This document shows positions 36,970 to 46,625 of a stretch of 64,000 nt of DNA, one piece after another (positions within the stretch are counted from its first letter, which is position 1; each line of letters starts with the position of its first letter). A program made the position numbers and the translations under genes. Origin of the DNA: Cryptomeria japonica (Eukaryota; Streptophyta; Pinopsida; Cupressales; Cupressaceae); assembly GCF_030272615.1 (NCBI RefSeq), contig NC_081414.1:765746483-765810482 (forward strand), read 5' to 3'. The notes under the pieces are model-generated. The model did no database searches, was not told where the DNA came from, and saw nothing but the letters and a program-made list of their open reading frames with translations.

Positions 36970-37611
36970 TTGGGCAAAGTATCTAATAAACGAATGCAAG
37001 GATCGCTCAGGTTTAAGGAGGAGAAGTTGTGGGCAGCAACTCGACTGATGCTTGCGGAGGAGGTGGCACATATCAGTCATCGGTATCGAACTAACATGGA
37101 AGTTTACTCTTTAATTGTGGCGTGAGCCTGTGAATTCAAACCAGAGGTGGAAAAGATAAAACTCACATTGGTCAAATTGATTGATGAAGATTTTTTGATT
37201 AACCTAGATTCAATCTTGGAGTGAATGGTGCCACAAGTTGACATTCAAATTAAGGAAGGAGATGACCAGGAGGAATTGCTTCCTTTTATTCGTGGCCTAG
37301 ATGATGAAATCAAATACCAGTGCCGTGAACGTGCCCGAGTGGGGTGAGAAGCGATGAAACTCTTTGTGAAATTAACCAGGGTGGATGAAGTTCTGAAGGC
37401 TTTGCATGTGGTGGAAAGGATCGAGGTTGGTAGGGAATTGAGAGAAAGGTTTGAAGAAGGAAGGGCCATACAACTACTGGCAAGCTTGGAGAGCGACCCC
37501 AACTTTGGGTGCCTAGTCTGCATTCCAAAAATGAAAGCTGAAGTAGAAAAAAGGAAAGCATCGACCTCTGAGGAGGGAAGGGAGGAGGCGACCCAGGGGG
37601 ATAGTGAGTGA
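36970..37611 (+). pseudogene. Gene A, left-arm copy (unrecognised protein)
   Basis: One frame can be followed from a Met at 36994 (MQGSLRFKEEKLWAATRLML) to the stop at 37611, interrupted only by TGA codons near 37123, 37222 and 37348. The last of these is TGG in the right-arm copy. The C-terminal 85 codons (37354-37611) are open, acidic and lysine-rich, with KLFVKLTRVDEVLKALHVVE and a Ser/Glu-rich tail. I do not recognise the family. The stretch 37620-37900 looks like a 3' UTR, with AATAAATGCAAA near 37827 and a run of A at 37890. The matching minus-strand copy is at 40966-41610. Confidence 0.6.
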
Positions 37612-38325
37612 GCGGCCTATCAGCCAGTGTTTTTTAATTTGCTTCCAAATGATTTCATATGTTTGTTATAGCTCCAAAACGTTTATTACTGTTGGAACAT
37701 TTGTTACGGATATCCAACAATGAACTGGTTTTTTTGTCTGCTTTCTATAAGCTGTAGGGTAGGATAATTTACAAGTTTGGACTGTGGGTAGTATGGTTTT
37801 CTCTCTGTCTGTATTTATGCATGGTGAATAAATGCAAATGTTGTATCTTGAAACTTTTGAATTAATAGAATGAGAAAACCTTTACCGATAAAAAAAAAAA
37901 AGTAAATTTAATATAATTAAATTTATTTTAATATAAGTAAGTTGGAGTTTTTGTTCAAATATTAACTATATATTTATAAAATTATAATCAACCATAATCA
38001 ATGTACAAATACTTAATAGAACGAACTAATTTTTTTATATATATATTAAATATAGAGGAAGAAGCATTACATAAAAAAGATCACAATATTAAATTTTTTT
38101 CCATTGTTTAATAAATAATTGAAATAACGTAGCTCATATACAAAAAAGATTTGAAAAAATTAATTAATAAAAATAAAATAGAATTATAGAAAGCATTTTT
38201 ATATCCATAAGACTGTAAGAAGCAAATTGAAATAAACTAGAATTTGAAAAATTATCATTAATATTTATGCTTTGGAAATTTACAATTTTTACATCTGAAG
38301 TTTGAGACTTGAGTCCCTCAAAAAC
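37612..38325. other. 3' UTR-like and AT-rich spacer of left arm
   Basis: The gene A 3' UTR-like sequence ends in an A-run near 37890-37901. The remainder is AT-rich and has no coding frame. The same order is found in reverse in the right arm. Confidence 0.55.
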
Positions 38326-38400
38326 TTAAAAGCCAAAATGAGTGCGCCACTGAGCCTGGTCCTCTGCAGAAATGCTTCTCAAGCGAATGGGAGTGTCCAT
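38326..38400 (-). pseudogene. Gene B, left-arm remnant
   Basis: From the ATG at 38400 on the minus strand the first 15 codons match the start of gene B in the right arm (MDTPI-LRSI-AEDQ). At the CAG codon the sequence jumps to what is the 3' UTR of the right-arm copy, and the frame ends after 24 codons. The missing part is exactly flanked by CAG on both sides in the right arm. Confidence 0.7.
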
Positions 38401-38537
38401 CTTGAGAAAACAGATTAACAAATTAAACAACCTAAGCCAATAAACCTAAACCAATGGAATAATTTAAATACCATGAGCTCCGACGATTTATCTACCAAAT
38501 GGAAAAGGCTAATTGAAGATGAAAGAAGCAAAAATCG

Positions 38538-38547
38538 TATATAAATA
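38538..38547 (-). promoter_or_regulatory. TATA-like box before gene B remnant (left arm)
   Basis: The minus strand reads ATTTATATAC, about 140 bases before the gene B ATG. It is mirrored by the same motif at 39391-39400 in the right arm, so promoters would point away from the palindrome centre on both sides. Confidence 0.45.
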
Positions 38548-38945
38548 AAGCTCTTGATTGTAATAATTACTTCCCTAACCGGGTATTAATTGCTTTAAAT
38601 TTTTTTAAATCTTTCGTATCTCTGCAAATATTTCCCATAAATGCACGAGTGTGTGAAATTGGAAATAGCTATAAACCAGTACCAAGTTGGCAAGTACCAC
38701 ATTGGAAGTCATGGGGACAGAATGGACTGCAGTAAGTGAATAGATATGTATTAAATGACTGAAATTATCGATCATGATTTGTGACATTTGATACATGTCT
38801 ATTGAATCCAATTCCATTCCGGGCACTTTCTGGTGAGCTATGTTCGCTTCAAAAAATTGGGCCAAAATAAAACTTTAGCCATTGATCTACGATCATCGAA
38901 TGGTTTAAAATCATTGATGGATTTTAGGTAAGTCAATAATTTTCA

Positions 38946-38993
38946 TCCGAATGCAAAATTATTTAAATGTATTGGCGATTTTTATCCACCACT
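38946..38993. other. Central 48-bp spacer of giant palindrome
   Basis: Outside this stretch the arms match at once (ATAATTTTCA before, TGAAAATTAT after). The spacer itself is single copy and AT-rich. Confidence 0.88.
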
Positions 38994-39390
38994 TGAAAAT
39001 TATTGAATTACCTAAAATCCATCAATGATTTCAAACTGTTCGATGATCGTAGATCAATGACTGAAGTTTTATTTCGGCCCAATTTTCTGAAGAGAACATA
39101 GCTCACCAGAAAGTGTCCATAATAGAATTGGATTCAATAGACACGTATCAAATGTCACGAATCATGACAGATAATTTAGGTCATTTAATATATATCTATT
39201 CAGTTATTGCAGTCGACTTTGTCCCCATGACTTCCAATGTGGCACTTGCCAACTTGGTACTGGTTTATAGCTATTTCCAATTTCGCACACTCGTGCATTT
39301 ATAGGAAAGATTTGCAGAGATACGAAAGATTTAAAAAAATTTAAAGCAATCAATATGGTTAGAGAAATAATTATTATAATCAGGAGCTTT

Positions 39391-39400
39391 ATTTATATAC
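39391..39400 (+). promoter_or_regulatory. TATA-like box of gene B (right arm)
   Basis: ATTTATATAC within CTTTATTTATATACGATC, about 137 bases upstream of the ATG at 39537. It is conserved in the left arm. Confidence 0.45.
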
Positions 39401-39536
39401 GATCTCTACTTCTTTCACCTTCAATTAGCCTTTGCCATTTGGTAGATAAATCATCGGAGCTCACAGTAATTAAATTCTTCCTTTGGTTTAGGTTTATAGG
39501 TTTAGGTTGTTTAATTTTTTAATCTATTTTCTCAAG

Positions 39537-40111
39537 ATGGACACTCCCATCCATTTGAGAAGCATTTTTGCAGAGGACCAGAGCGGCTTTCTAGGCTCTG
39601 TTAAGAACCAAACCCTCCAATCAGTCTGCAAGGAGGTCAAGTCATTCACCAAAGAGGCTGTGTGGATGGTGTTGGGCAGAGAGTTTCTGTGAAACGAAAA
39701 TAGATATGTATTAACATGGACATTACATCTTATTTCTTAGCGTCTCTTCTGGACCTCAGAGGAGAGAAGGTGGATATGTTGATGCTGTTGAGGAAGGTTT
39801 TTAAGGAAGAGTTCCTTGGAGATGACATTACCATTGTCGTCCTTGCAGAAGTATGGGTGGGGATCCCTTGGGCGAGTGAATTATCCAACCTTCTCCTCCT
39901 TGACCAAATAGTGCCAGTGGCTAGGCAACCATTTCTCCTTAACCTAAATGTGGAGCACTTGACGCGTCACAGGAAATGGGCACAGATTGGTAGAGACTTC
40001 CTCCAAAAATGGTTGCTCCTGGACGAGTTTCCAAACTACACGTGGCTTGAAGAATTTTCTCCGCTTATGTTGTTTGAAGAATTCTACATGGAAGGAGGGC
40101 TAGATTCTTAA
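39537..40111 (+). pseudogene. Gene B, right-arm copy (unrecognised protein)
   Basis: Two frames lie close together. The first, 39537-39692 (51 codons), starts MDTPIHLRSIFAEDQSGFLG and ends at a TGA. The second, 39716-40111 (131 codons), is in another frame and is leucine-rich and acidic, with LLRKVFKEEFLGDD and a C-terminal LMLFEEFYMEGGLDS. A frameshift or a lost intron could join them; the sequence does not decide which. No signal peptide, membrane segment or known domain is seen. The family is unrecognised. It runs towards gene A of the same arm, so the two would be transcribed convergently. Confidence 0.5.
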
Positions 40112-40203
40112 TGCAAAGTTGTAAACCATCCACTACCTGTGCCCTAGCCCCACCCCCTAGGCCCCTAGTAGTTTTTTTTTCCTATGTCCTCGAAACCTAA
40201 CAG
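39582..40203 (+). other. 622-bp segment present only in the right arm
   Basis: The left arm joins its equivalents of 39581 and 40204 directly. In the right arm a CAG sits at both borders (39579-39581 and 40201-40203), so the left arm has lost the segment between two CAG triplets, or the right arm has gained it. It holds most of gene B. Confidence 0.8.
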
Positions 40204-40965
40204 GCTCAGTGGCTCACTCATTTTGGCTTTTAAGTTTTTAAGGGACTCAAGTCTTTGAGTTCAGATGTAAAAATTGTAAATTTCCAAAGCATAAATATTA
40301 ATGATAATTTTTCAAATTTCAGTTTGTTTCAGTTTGCCTCTTACAGTCTTATGGATATAAAAATGCTTTCTATAATTCTATTTCATTTTTATTAATTATT
40401 TCTTTTCAAATGCTTTTTGTATAAGAGCTACGTTATTTCAATTATTTGTTAAACAATGGAAATAAATTTAATACTGTGATCTTTTTTTTGTAATGCTTCT
40501 TCCTCTATATTTAATATATATAAAAAAAATTCAGTTCGTTCCATTAATTATTTGTACATTAATTATGGCTGATTATAATTTTATAAATATATAGTTAAGA
40601 TTTGAACTAAAACTCCAACTTACTTATATTAAACTAAATTTAATTATATTAAATTTACTTCTTGCTTTTTTGATTGGTAAAGGTTTTCTCATTCTATTAA
40701 TTCAAAAGTTTCAAGATACAAAATTTGCACTCATTCACCATGCATAAACGCAGACAGAGAAAAAACCATACTGCCCACAGTCCAAACTTGTAAATTATCC
40801 TACCCTACAGCTTATAGCAAGCAGACAAAAAAATCAGTTCATTGCTGGATATCCATAACAAATGTTCCAGCAGTAATAAAAGTTTTGGAGCTAAAACTAA
40901 CAAATGAAATCATTTGGAAGCAAATTAAAAAACACTGGTCGATAGGCCGCTCACTCACTATCCCC

Positions 40966-41610
40966 CTAGGTCGCCTCCTCCCTTCCCTCCTCAGAGGTCG
41001 ATGCTTTCCCTTTTGCCGCTTCAGCTTTCATTTTCAGAATACAATCTAGGCACCTGAAATTAGCGTTGCCCTCCAAGCTTGCCAGTAGCTGTATGGCCCT
41101 TCCTTCTTCAAACCTATCTCTCAATTCCCTACCAACCTCCATCCTTGCCGCCACATGCAAAGCCTTCAAGACTTCATCCACCCTGGTTAATTTCACAAGG
41201 AGTTTCATCACTTCCCACCCCACTCGGACACCTTCATGACAGTGGTATTTGATTTCATCCTCTGGGACATGAATAAAAGGAAGAAATTCCTCCTGGTCAT
41301 CCCCTTCCTTAATTCGAATGCCAACTCACGACACCACCCACTCCAAGATTGAATCCAAGTTAATCAAAAAATCCCCATCAATCAATTTGACTAATGTGAG
41401 ATTTACCTTTTCCACCTCCGGTTCGAATTCACAGGCCCACTCCAGAAGCAGAGAGAAAACCTCCTTGTTAGTTCGATACCGGTATTATATGTACCACCTC
41501 CTCTGCAAGCGTCAGTCAAGTTGTTGCCCACAACTTCTCCTCCTTAAACCTGAACAATCATTTCATTTGCTTATCAGATACTTTGCCCAAAAAGGGCAGT
41601 AGCTTTTTGT
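40966..41610 (-). pseudogene. Gene A, right-arm copy (unrecognised protein)
   Basis: The minus-strand counterpart of 36970-37611. The last 85 codons (41223-40966) are open and begin MGWEVMKLLVKLTRVDEVLK. The tail is acidic and rich in Glu, Lys and Ser. Upstream, FIHVPEDEIKYHCHEGVRVG and IRIKEGDDQEEFLPF continue in the same frame, with at least one TGA near 41325. The Trp in MGWEV is a TGA stop in the left copy. The product is unknown. Confidence 0.6.
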
Positions 41611-42309
41611 CTGTTCGCACTGTGAAATTGGCCTCTATGGTCACCTGCCATTTCAAAAGCACTTCCTACAAAAAATATCATACAGAAGCTACAAACTACA
41701 GATTTCTTCTACCTCAAAACAAAAACTGACACACATATCAAAATGTAATAAAATTTGTCTCCATCGTATGGGTCAGGTAATGAATGTGTAGGATAAGGCA
41801 TTAATGCCATGAGATCAAAAAAAGATTTCTTGCCATCCTCCCCTTCCTTCCTTCGTGCGACCTACTGCAGACAACTCCTTCTACAACAATTAATCGCCAC
41901 CTTGGCATTTGTGCTTTCCAAATTTGTTCGCCTTAACATGTTGAGGACTGCACATTTTTTAAAAATTAATACACTAAATTTATATTGAACTTATATATAT
42001 ATTTTAAAAATATTTTTTAAAATTATATATCGTAAACATATTTTTAAGAAATTTAATTAAACTTTAAATTAATATTTTAGATTTAATATTGAATGTTTTT
42101 TTTTATATTAAACTTTTACCTTTCAAATTGTATATCAAAATTTATATTTTTATTTAGTTATTTGTTTTATTCTAGAAATTAAGTTTCATGTTTTATACTA
42201 TTTTTGAATTTCAAATTTTTACAAATAATATTAACATTATATTTAATAGTTATCTCAAACCATTCCACATATTTAAAATTTAAATGTCTTTTATTATGGG
42301 ATCAACGAC

Positions 42310-43466
42310 ATCTGACAACCCTGAACAGGTATCATCCTTTGTCGGATGAGCAAAGATCAACGGCTTAGGGTGGATTTCGGCCCAAATGTGGAAAGTGAAA
42401 ACATTTGTGAGAATTTCGCCCGAAATTGAACATTTTAAATTTAACTAAATATAATTAAATCTATAAAGCTCTTTTTCAGGCCAGAAAATATGAAATGAGT
42501 ATGGTGACGTGCCAGAAAAATGGTAGAAGTTGTGGGACCCACTACATCTGAAAACAGGTACCATCGTCCGTTGGATGAACAAAGATCAATGGCTTAGGGT
42601 GGATTACGGCCCAAATGTGGGAACTGAACACATTTGTGAGAACTTCACCCAGAATTGAACATTTTAAATTTAATTAAATATAATTAAGTCTATAAAGATC
42701 TTTTTCAGCCAGAAGTTTAAAATCATTAAACAGACTTAAAAAATAGACCCGAAAAATGGCAGAAGTCTCAAGTCATGGGACCCACGACATCTAAAAATAG
42801 GTACCATTGTCTGTTGGATGAACAAAGATCAACGACTTAGGGTGGATTTAGGCCTGAATGTGGGAAGTGAACACATTTGTGAGAACTTCGCCCAGAATTG
42901 AACATTTTAAATTTAATTAAATATAATTAATTCTATAACTATAAGTATAAAGCTCTTTTTCGAGCGGAAGTTTAAAATGATTAAGCAAACTTAAAAAACA
43001 GACCCGAAAAGTAACATGAGTATGGCAACATGCCTGAAAACTGACAGAAGTCATGGGACCCATGACAACTGACAACAGGTACCATCGTCCATTGGATGAG
43101 CAAAGATCAATGGCTTAGGGTGGATTTTGGCCTGAATGTGGGAAGTGAACACATTTGTGAGAACTTCACCCAAAATTGAAACGTATTAAATTTAATTAAA
43201 TATAATTAAGTCTACAAAGCTCTTTTTCAGGAAGAAGTTTAAAATTATTAAACAGACTTTAAACACAGACTCATAAAGTCACACGAGTATGGTGACGTGC
43301 TCAAAAAATGGCAGAAGTCATGGGACCCATGACATCTGACAACAGGTGCCCTAGTCCCTTGTCCATTGGATGAGCAAAGATCAACGACTTAGGGTGGATT
43401 TCGGCCTAAATGTAGGAAGTGAACACATTTGTGAGAACTTTGCCCAGAATTGAACGTTTTACATTT
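42310..43466. repeat. Subterminal tandem array, about five ~230-280-bp units
   Basis: Each unit carries GGTACCATCGTCC (or a variant) then TTGGATGAGCAAAGATCAA, CTTAGGGTGGATT, GAACACATTTGTGAGAACTT, CCCAGAATTGAAC, a TTTAATTAAATATAATTAA block and CTCTTTTTCAG. The GGTACC-like blocks lie near 42330, 42556, 42800, 43078 and 43345. The left end of the palindrome has only two units in inverse orientation. The array resembles the terminal repeats of foldback-type elements. Confidence 0.88.
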
Positions 43467-43652
43467 AATGTCCTCAGAATTTAAACTGAAGTAAAGAATG
43501 TTTTATCCTTTGGCATTGAATAATTATTAATAATAATTAATTAAATTACAACATGATTCTTAATGTCCTCAGAATTTATACTGAAGTAATGAATGTTTTG
43601 TTCTTCGGCATTGAATAGTTATTAATAGTAATTAATAAAATTACAACATGAT
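43467..43652. repeat. Tandem duplication of a ~93-bp unit
   Basis: TTAATGTCCTCAGAATTTA...CTGAAGTAA...GAATGTTTT...GGCATTGAATA...ACAACATGATTCT is present twice in a row directly outside the subterminal array. Confidence 0.88.
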
Positions 43653-44008
43653 TCTAGATATTTTGCACTTTAGGTATTACTTTTCTACTTTTCAAATTTT
43701 TCAAAATAAGAGACTCGTATATCATAATCGTATTTCATTTCAAGAAAAAACCTGTAAATCGAGAGAGATTCAGAAACAACTACTAGATTGAGGAATGCAA
43801 GTTGCAACAAAGACTATTTGTGCCTATCTAGTGAAATATAAATTCTGGGTAAAATCTAGAACACCTACATCCTGCCTTTTTCGCTTCTTTTAATCCTGTG
43901 GTCCAATTTGAGGGTTAGCGTTTTCAGGTTTTTATCTAGCATTATTTTGAATTATTAACATTAACAACGATGGGGAAAATGGGAAGTAATAGTTCAACAT
44001 GAAGCCAA
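43653..44008. other. Leader-like sequence before G-patch gene
   Basis: No gene, no LTR end and no PBS recognised. AT-rich. Confidence 0.4.
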
Positions 44009-45062
44009 GTGAAAAACAAAATGTACCTCATTGAACTGGTTAAAACACCAGGTTTCACTGATGAATACCATGATATTTATGACCCCGCTATCCATGGTGA
44101 AAAGTGTATCATAGATATTAGATATGCATTGTCTAGTAAGGCGGTAGATGCATGTAGTGCAAAAGTTATTGTTTTCAACCCAATGTTACAACAAACAACA
44201 TATAAAATTGCATCATGGGATGCTAGATTGGGAAGCATGGTGTTACCTGAAGTACTCCCTTGCCTTGATTTTGTCATGGTCTATGCCGAAAATTATGATG
44301 AATATAAAAAAGAAATTCTAAATAAAAATAAAAAAGAGGAAATTCTATCCATAAATGAGGGAGAATTTTATCGTTTGTTGAACCTAGGATTTGAAGCCCA
44401 AAACTCAAACATTCAAATTGACCTTGAAAAGCTAGCAGAGAATTATGAGAGACTCGATACAAGTCGCAGAGATTCATTTATAAAAGTTCTAATAAAGAGT
44501 AGTACTAGTATTATGTTGGATCAGAATCATAAGTCTCCTTATGATTCTAACAGTTTTATTCCATGGATTGGGGATATTATTTCCTTGCTATCATTTTACC
44601 TGAGATTGGAAAATAATAGGGAAGTGGGTGCAAGCCTTCTTGAAATGATTTATAATATCCATTATGTAGGTCAGCCAGTAAGATATAATTGTATTGAGCT
44701 CATTGTTAAATCCATGAGAAAAAAAATTACTAATGATCAAAAAAGATTCGTATAGGACATTTAGGTTCTCATCCTACTTGTGCTATCTCCTTCTATCCAA
44801 GTATCGTGCAATATTCAAGACCAACAAGCTTCAAATTGTGAGCTATAAGAGTGATGAGAAGACTAGGAAGAGAATAGAGTTTCCAATATATGAATGGACA
44901 CCAAAGATAAGGATGCATGATAACAGAGAGAACTACAACCATTTTGTAGACTTCTTTTTGGCACCAATGTATAATGAAATTACAATCACTCCAATGCCTC
45001 GGTTGCCTATGTCTTGTAGAGATTGCATTCAACTCGGAACTCAAATAGAATTGGTTGACTAG
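44009..45062 (+). pseudogene. Unrecognised gene, N-terminal part
   Basis: The first frame (44009-44755, 248 codons) is open and mixed in composition, with DIRYALSSKAVDACSAKV, PCLDFVMVYAENYDEYKKE and WIGDIISLLSFYLRLE. Near 44735-44750, in an A-rich run, it shifts to the frame used by all later parts. That frame gives YLCYLLLSKYRAIFKTNK and PIYEWTPKIRMHDN, with a TAG at 45060. Codon use and residue mix look like a real protein, but I recognise no family. Its placement with other parts in one direction suggests the first ORF of an unidentified transposable element or a decayed host gene. Confidence 0.55.
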
Positions 45063-45068
45063 TTCTTC

Positions 45069-45599
45069 ATGGAACAATTCACTGTGTTAAGGTTTTATAG
45101 ATCGACAATAAAACCATACAGACTTCCAATGCATGTGACGGAGAGGGTATTTGCATTAGAGTATGTACGACAATTGGAGAGAACAGATAGGCACTTCCAT
45201 GGTCAGCAAAAGAAGAGCATATTTCTTTCCTTGCCTTTCTCATGTGGAGGGTTCACATTTGAGAGAAAAGTATTCAATGTGGAACATGATTTTTTGAGAG
45301 TTTCTAGCTTTGGTGATGAGGGTCTCTGGGAGTATGATCCAATCAGTGTAGTTCAAGCAAGGCTTAAGAAAAATGGGATCTCTTTAGCATTATGTCAACA
45401 TGAAAGTAAACCATTGCTAGAAAATCTTAAAAACATGGACTTTGGGGATGAGGTTAAAAAACAGATGGAGAAAATTGTAACTGACAATAACATTTCAACA
45501 CAAGAAATTTCATCACAAATTATGGCATTGCAAATGCACACAGAGAGGACAACAGAAGAGGGTCAGGGCATGCAAAATAGGAGGTCCTATAATTTCTAG
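45069..45599 (+). pseudogene. Unrecognised gene, central part
   Basis: This 176-codon frame is in the same frame as the upstream piece, only separated by a TAG. It contains LPMHVTERVFALEYVRQLER, SIFLSLPFSCGGFTFERKVF and SVVQARLKKNGISLALCQHE, followed by a helical region (KKQMEKIVTDNN). There is no known domain. It ends at a TAG, and the frame continues beyond with further stops. Confidence 0.55.
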
Positions 45600-45639
45600 C
45601 TAAAATCTGCTAATCTGTCTTAGAAATCTATTCCCAAAT

Positions 45640-46625
45640 CAATTCTGCAAGAATCTAAAGAGATTTTTTGGACTCAAACCAAAATAAATCATTTTTGGAC
45701 TATGAGGAAGAATCTCGGTGAACCAAATACGTGTGCAGAATTTGAGACCATCGACGAGGATGTAGAGTTTAAAAAATTGTGGAATATGGTGCATCACACA
45801 ATAGCATATGACAGGAGTGAAGATATTGATGAGTATGAGGTTGAGCCCCCTCCAATAATTACTATAATCCCTAAAATATTAGGTGGAGTCAATGAGTCAA
45901 TGAAAGAAAAATATAGCAAAGGGGCAAGCATTGTGGAAAAAATGGGTTTTGAAGGTGGTGGTCAAGGTGCCAAAGGAGAGGGCATTTGGTATCCACTTTA
46001 GGTACAACTTTCATCAAGGTCAAAATCAAAATATCCTATTAAACCAGTCATTAGACTTGATTCTTCAGATTCATCACAGACAGGTACTACTCATTACCCT
46101 CAGGGTCCACCTATATTTGTTTCAGGTTCAAATCCACAACCACCACCACATCCTAGTATTCCCATTGGTGGTGAATCAAGTGCCATTGCCACAGGTGGGG
46201 AATTTGGGGATAGTATTCCCATTACTGTTTGGTCAAGTGACATTGCGATTGTTGGGGTTGGCATGGGTACTACTGGTACTACTGATACTAGTTGTGTTGT
46301 TGTTGGATAAGGGATACAACAAAATATCTCTCGTAAGAGGCCACTAGTCATAGATACTAATACTATTTAGAATCCTCTATCAAGTGCCACTGACACTACA
46401 AAACAATCATTTGTAGCTTCAGATCACACACCTAAAAAGATTATGAAAACTACACATGAAAGTGTCAGTGGGAGTGGAACAGGATCAGGAACTATTGTTG
46501 GTAATCCTAGTCAAGCATTAGTTAAAACTAAAAGAATAAGTGGAACTAGAGCCTCTGGTACTCGTATGTCACCTTTCAAACATTCAATTGCTTCAGCAAG
46601 CCCAGATTTTCAATTTCGCGATTAG
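45640..46625 (+). pseudogene. Unrecognised gene, G-patch and low-complexity part
   Basis: Still in the same frame. Residues at 45912-45998 read GASIVEKMGFEGGGQGAKG, a G-patch motif of the kind used to bind RNA helicases or RNA in splicing factors and in some retroelement polyproteins. An acidic stretch (YDRSEDIDEYEVEPPP) precedes it. A Ser/Pro/Gly/Thr-rich segment follows to 46625 with KRPLVIDT and TPKKIMKT, possibly basic nuclear-targeting sequence. At least three stops, mostly TAG, interrupt this part. Confidence 0.6.

Larger units (their letters stand above)
35826..38945. repeat. Giant palindrome, left arm (3.1 kb)
   Basis: The left arm is the reverse complement of 38994-42697, with scattered differences and indels. 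Outer matches: TAGACTTAATTATATTTAAT at 35826 against its complement near 42697. Inner matches: GATCTACGATCATCGAA at about 38885 against 39046-39062. The arm contains two units of a ~230-bp subterminal repeat, a copy of gene A (plus strand), AT-rich spacer and the first codons of gene B (minus strand). It lacks 622 bases that are present in the right arm (39582-40203). Confidence 0.93.
38994..42697. repeat. Giant palindrome, right arm (3.7 kb)
   Basis: Reverse complement of 35826-38945. From centre outward it holds the gene B promoter and gene B (plus strand), the 3' UTR-like region, AT-rich spacer, gene A (minus strand), AT-rich sequence and subterminal repeats. It is longer than the left arm mainly because of the 622-base segment 39582-40203. 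Confidence 0.93.

Noticed and set aside
35826-43466. Simple insertion of the palindrome into the gypsy element
   Set aside because: Gypsy coding stops before the left end, but integrase does not resume after the right end and no target duplication was recognised.
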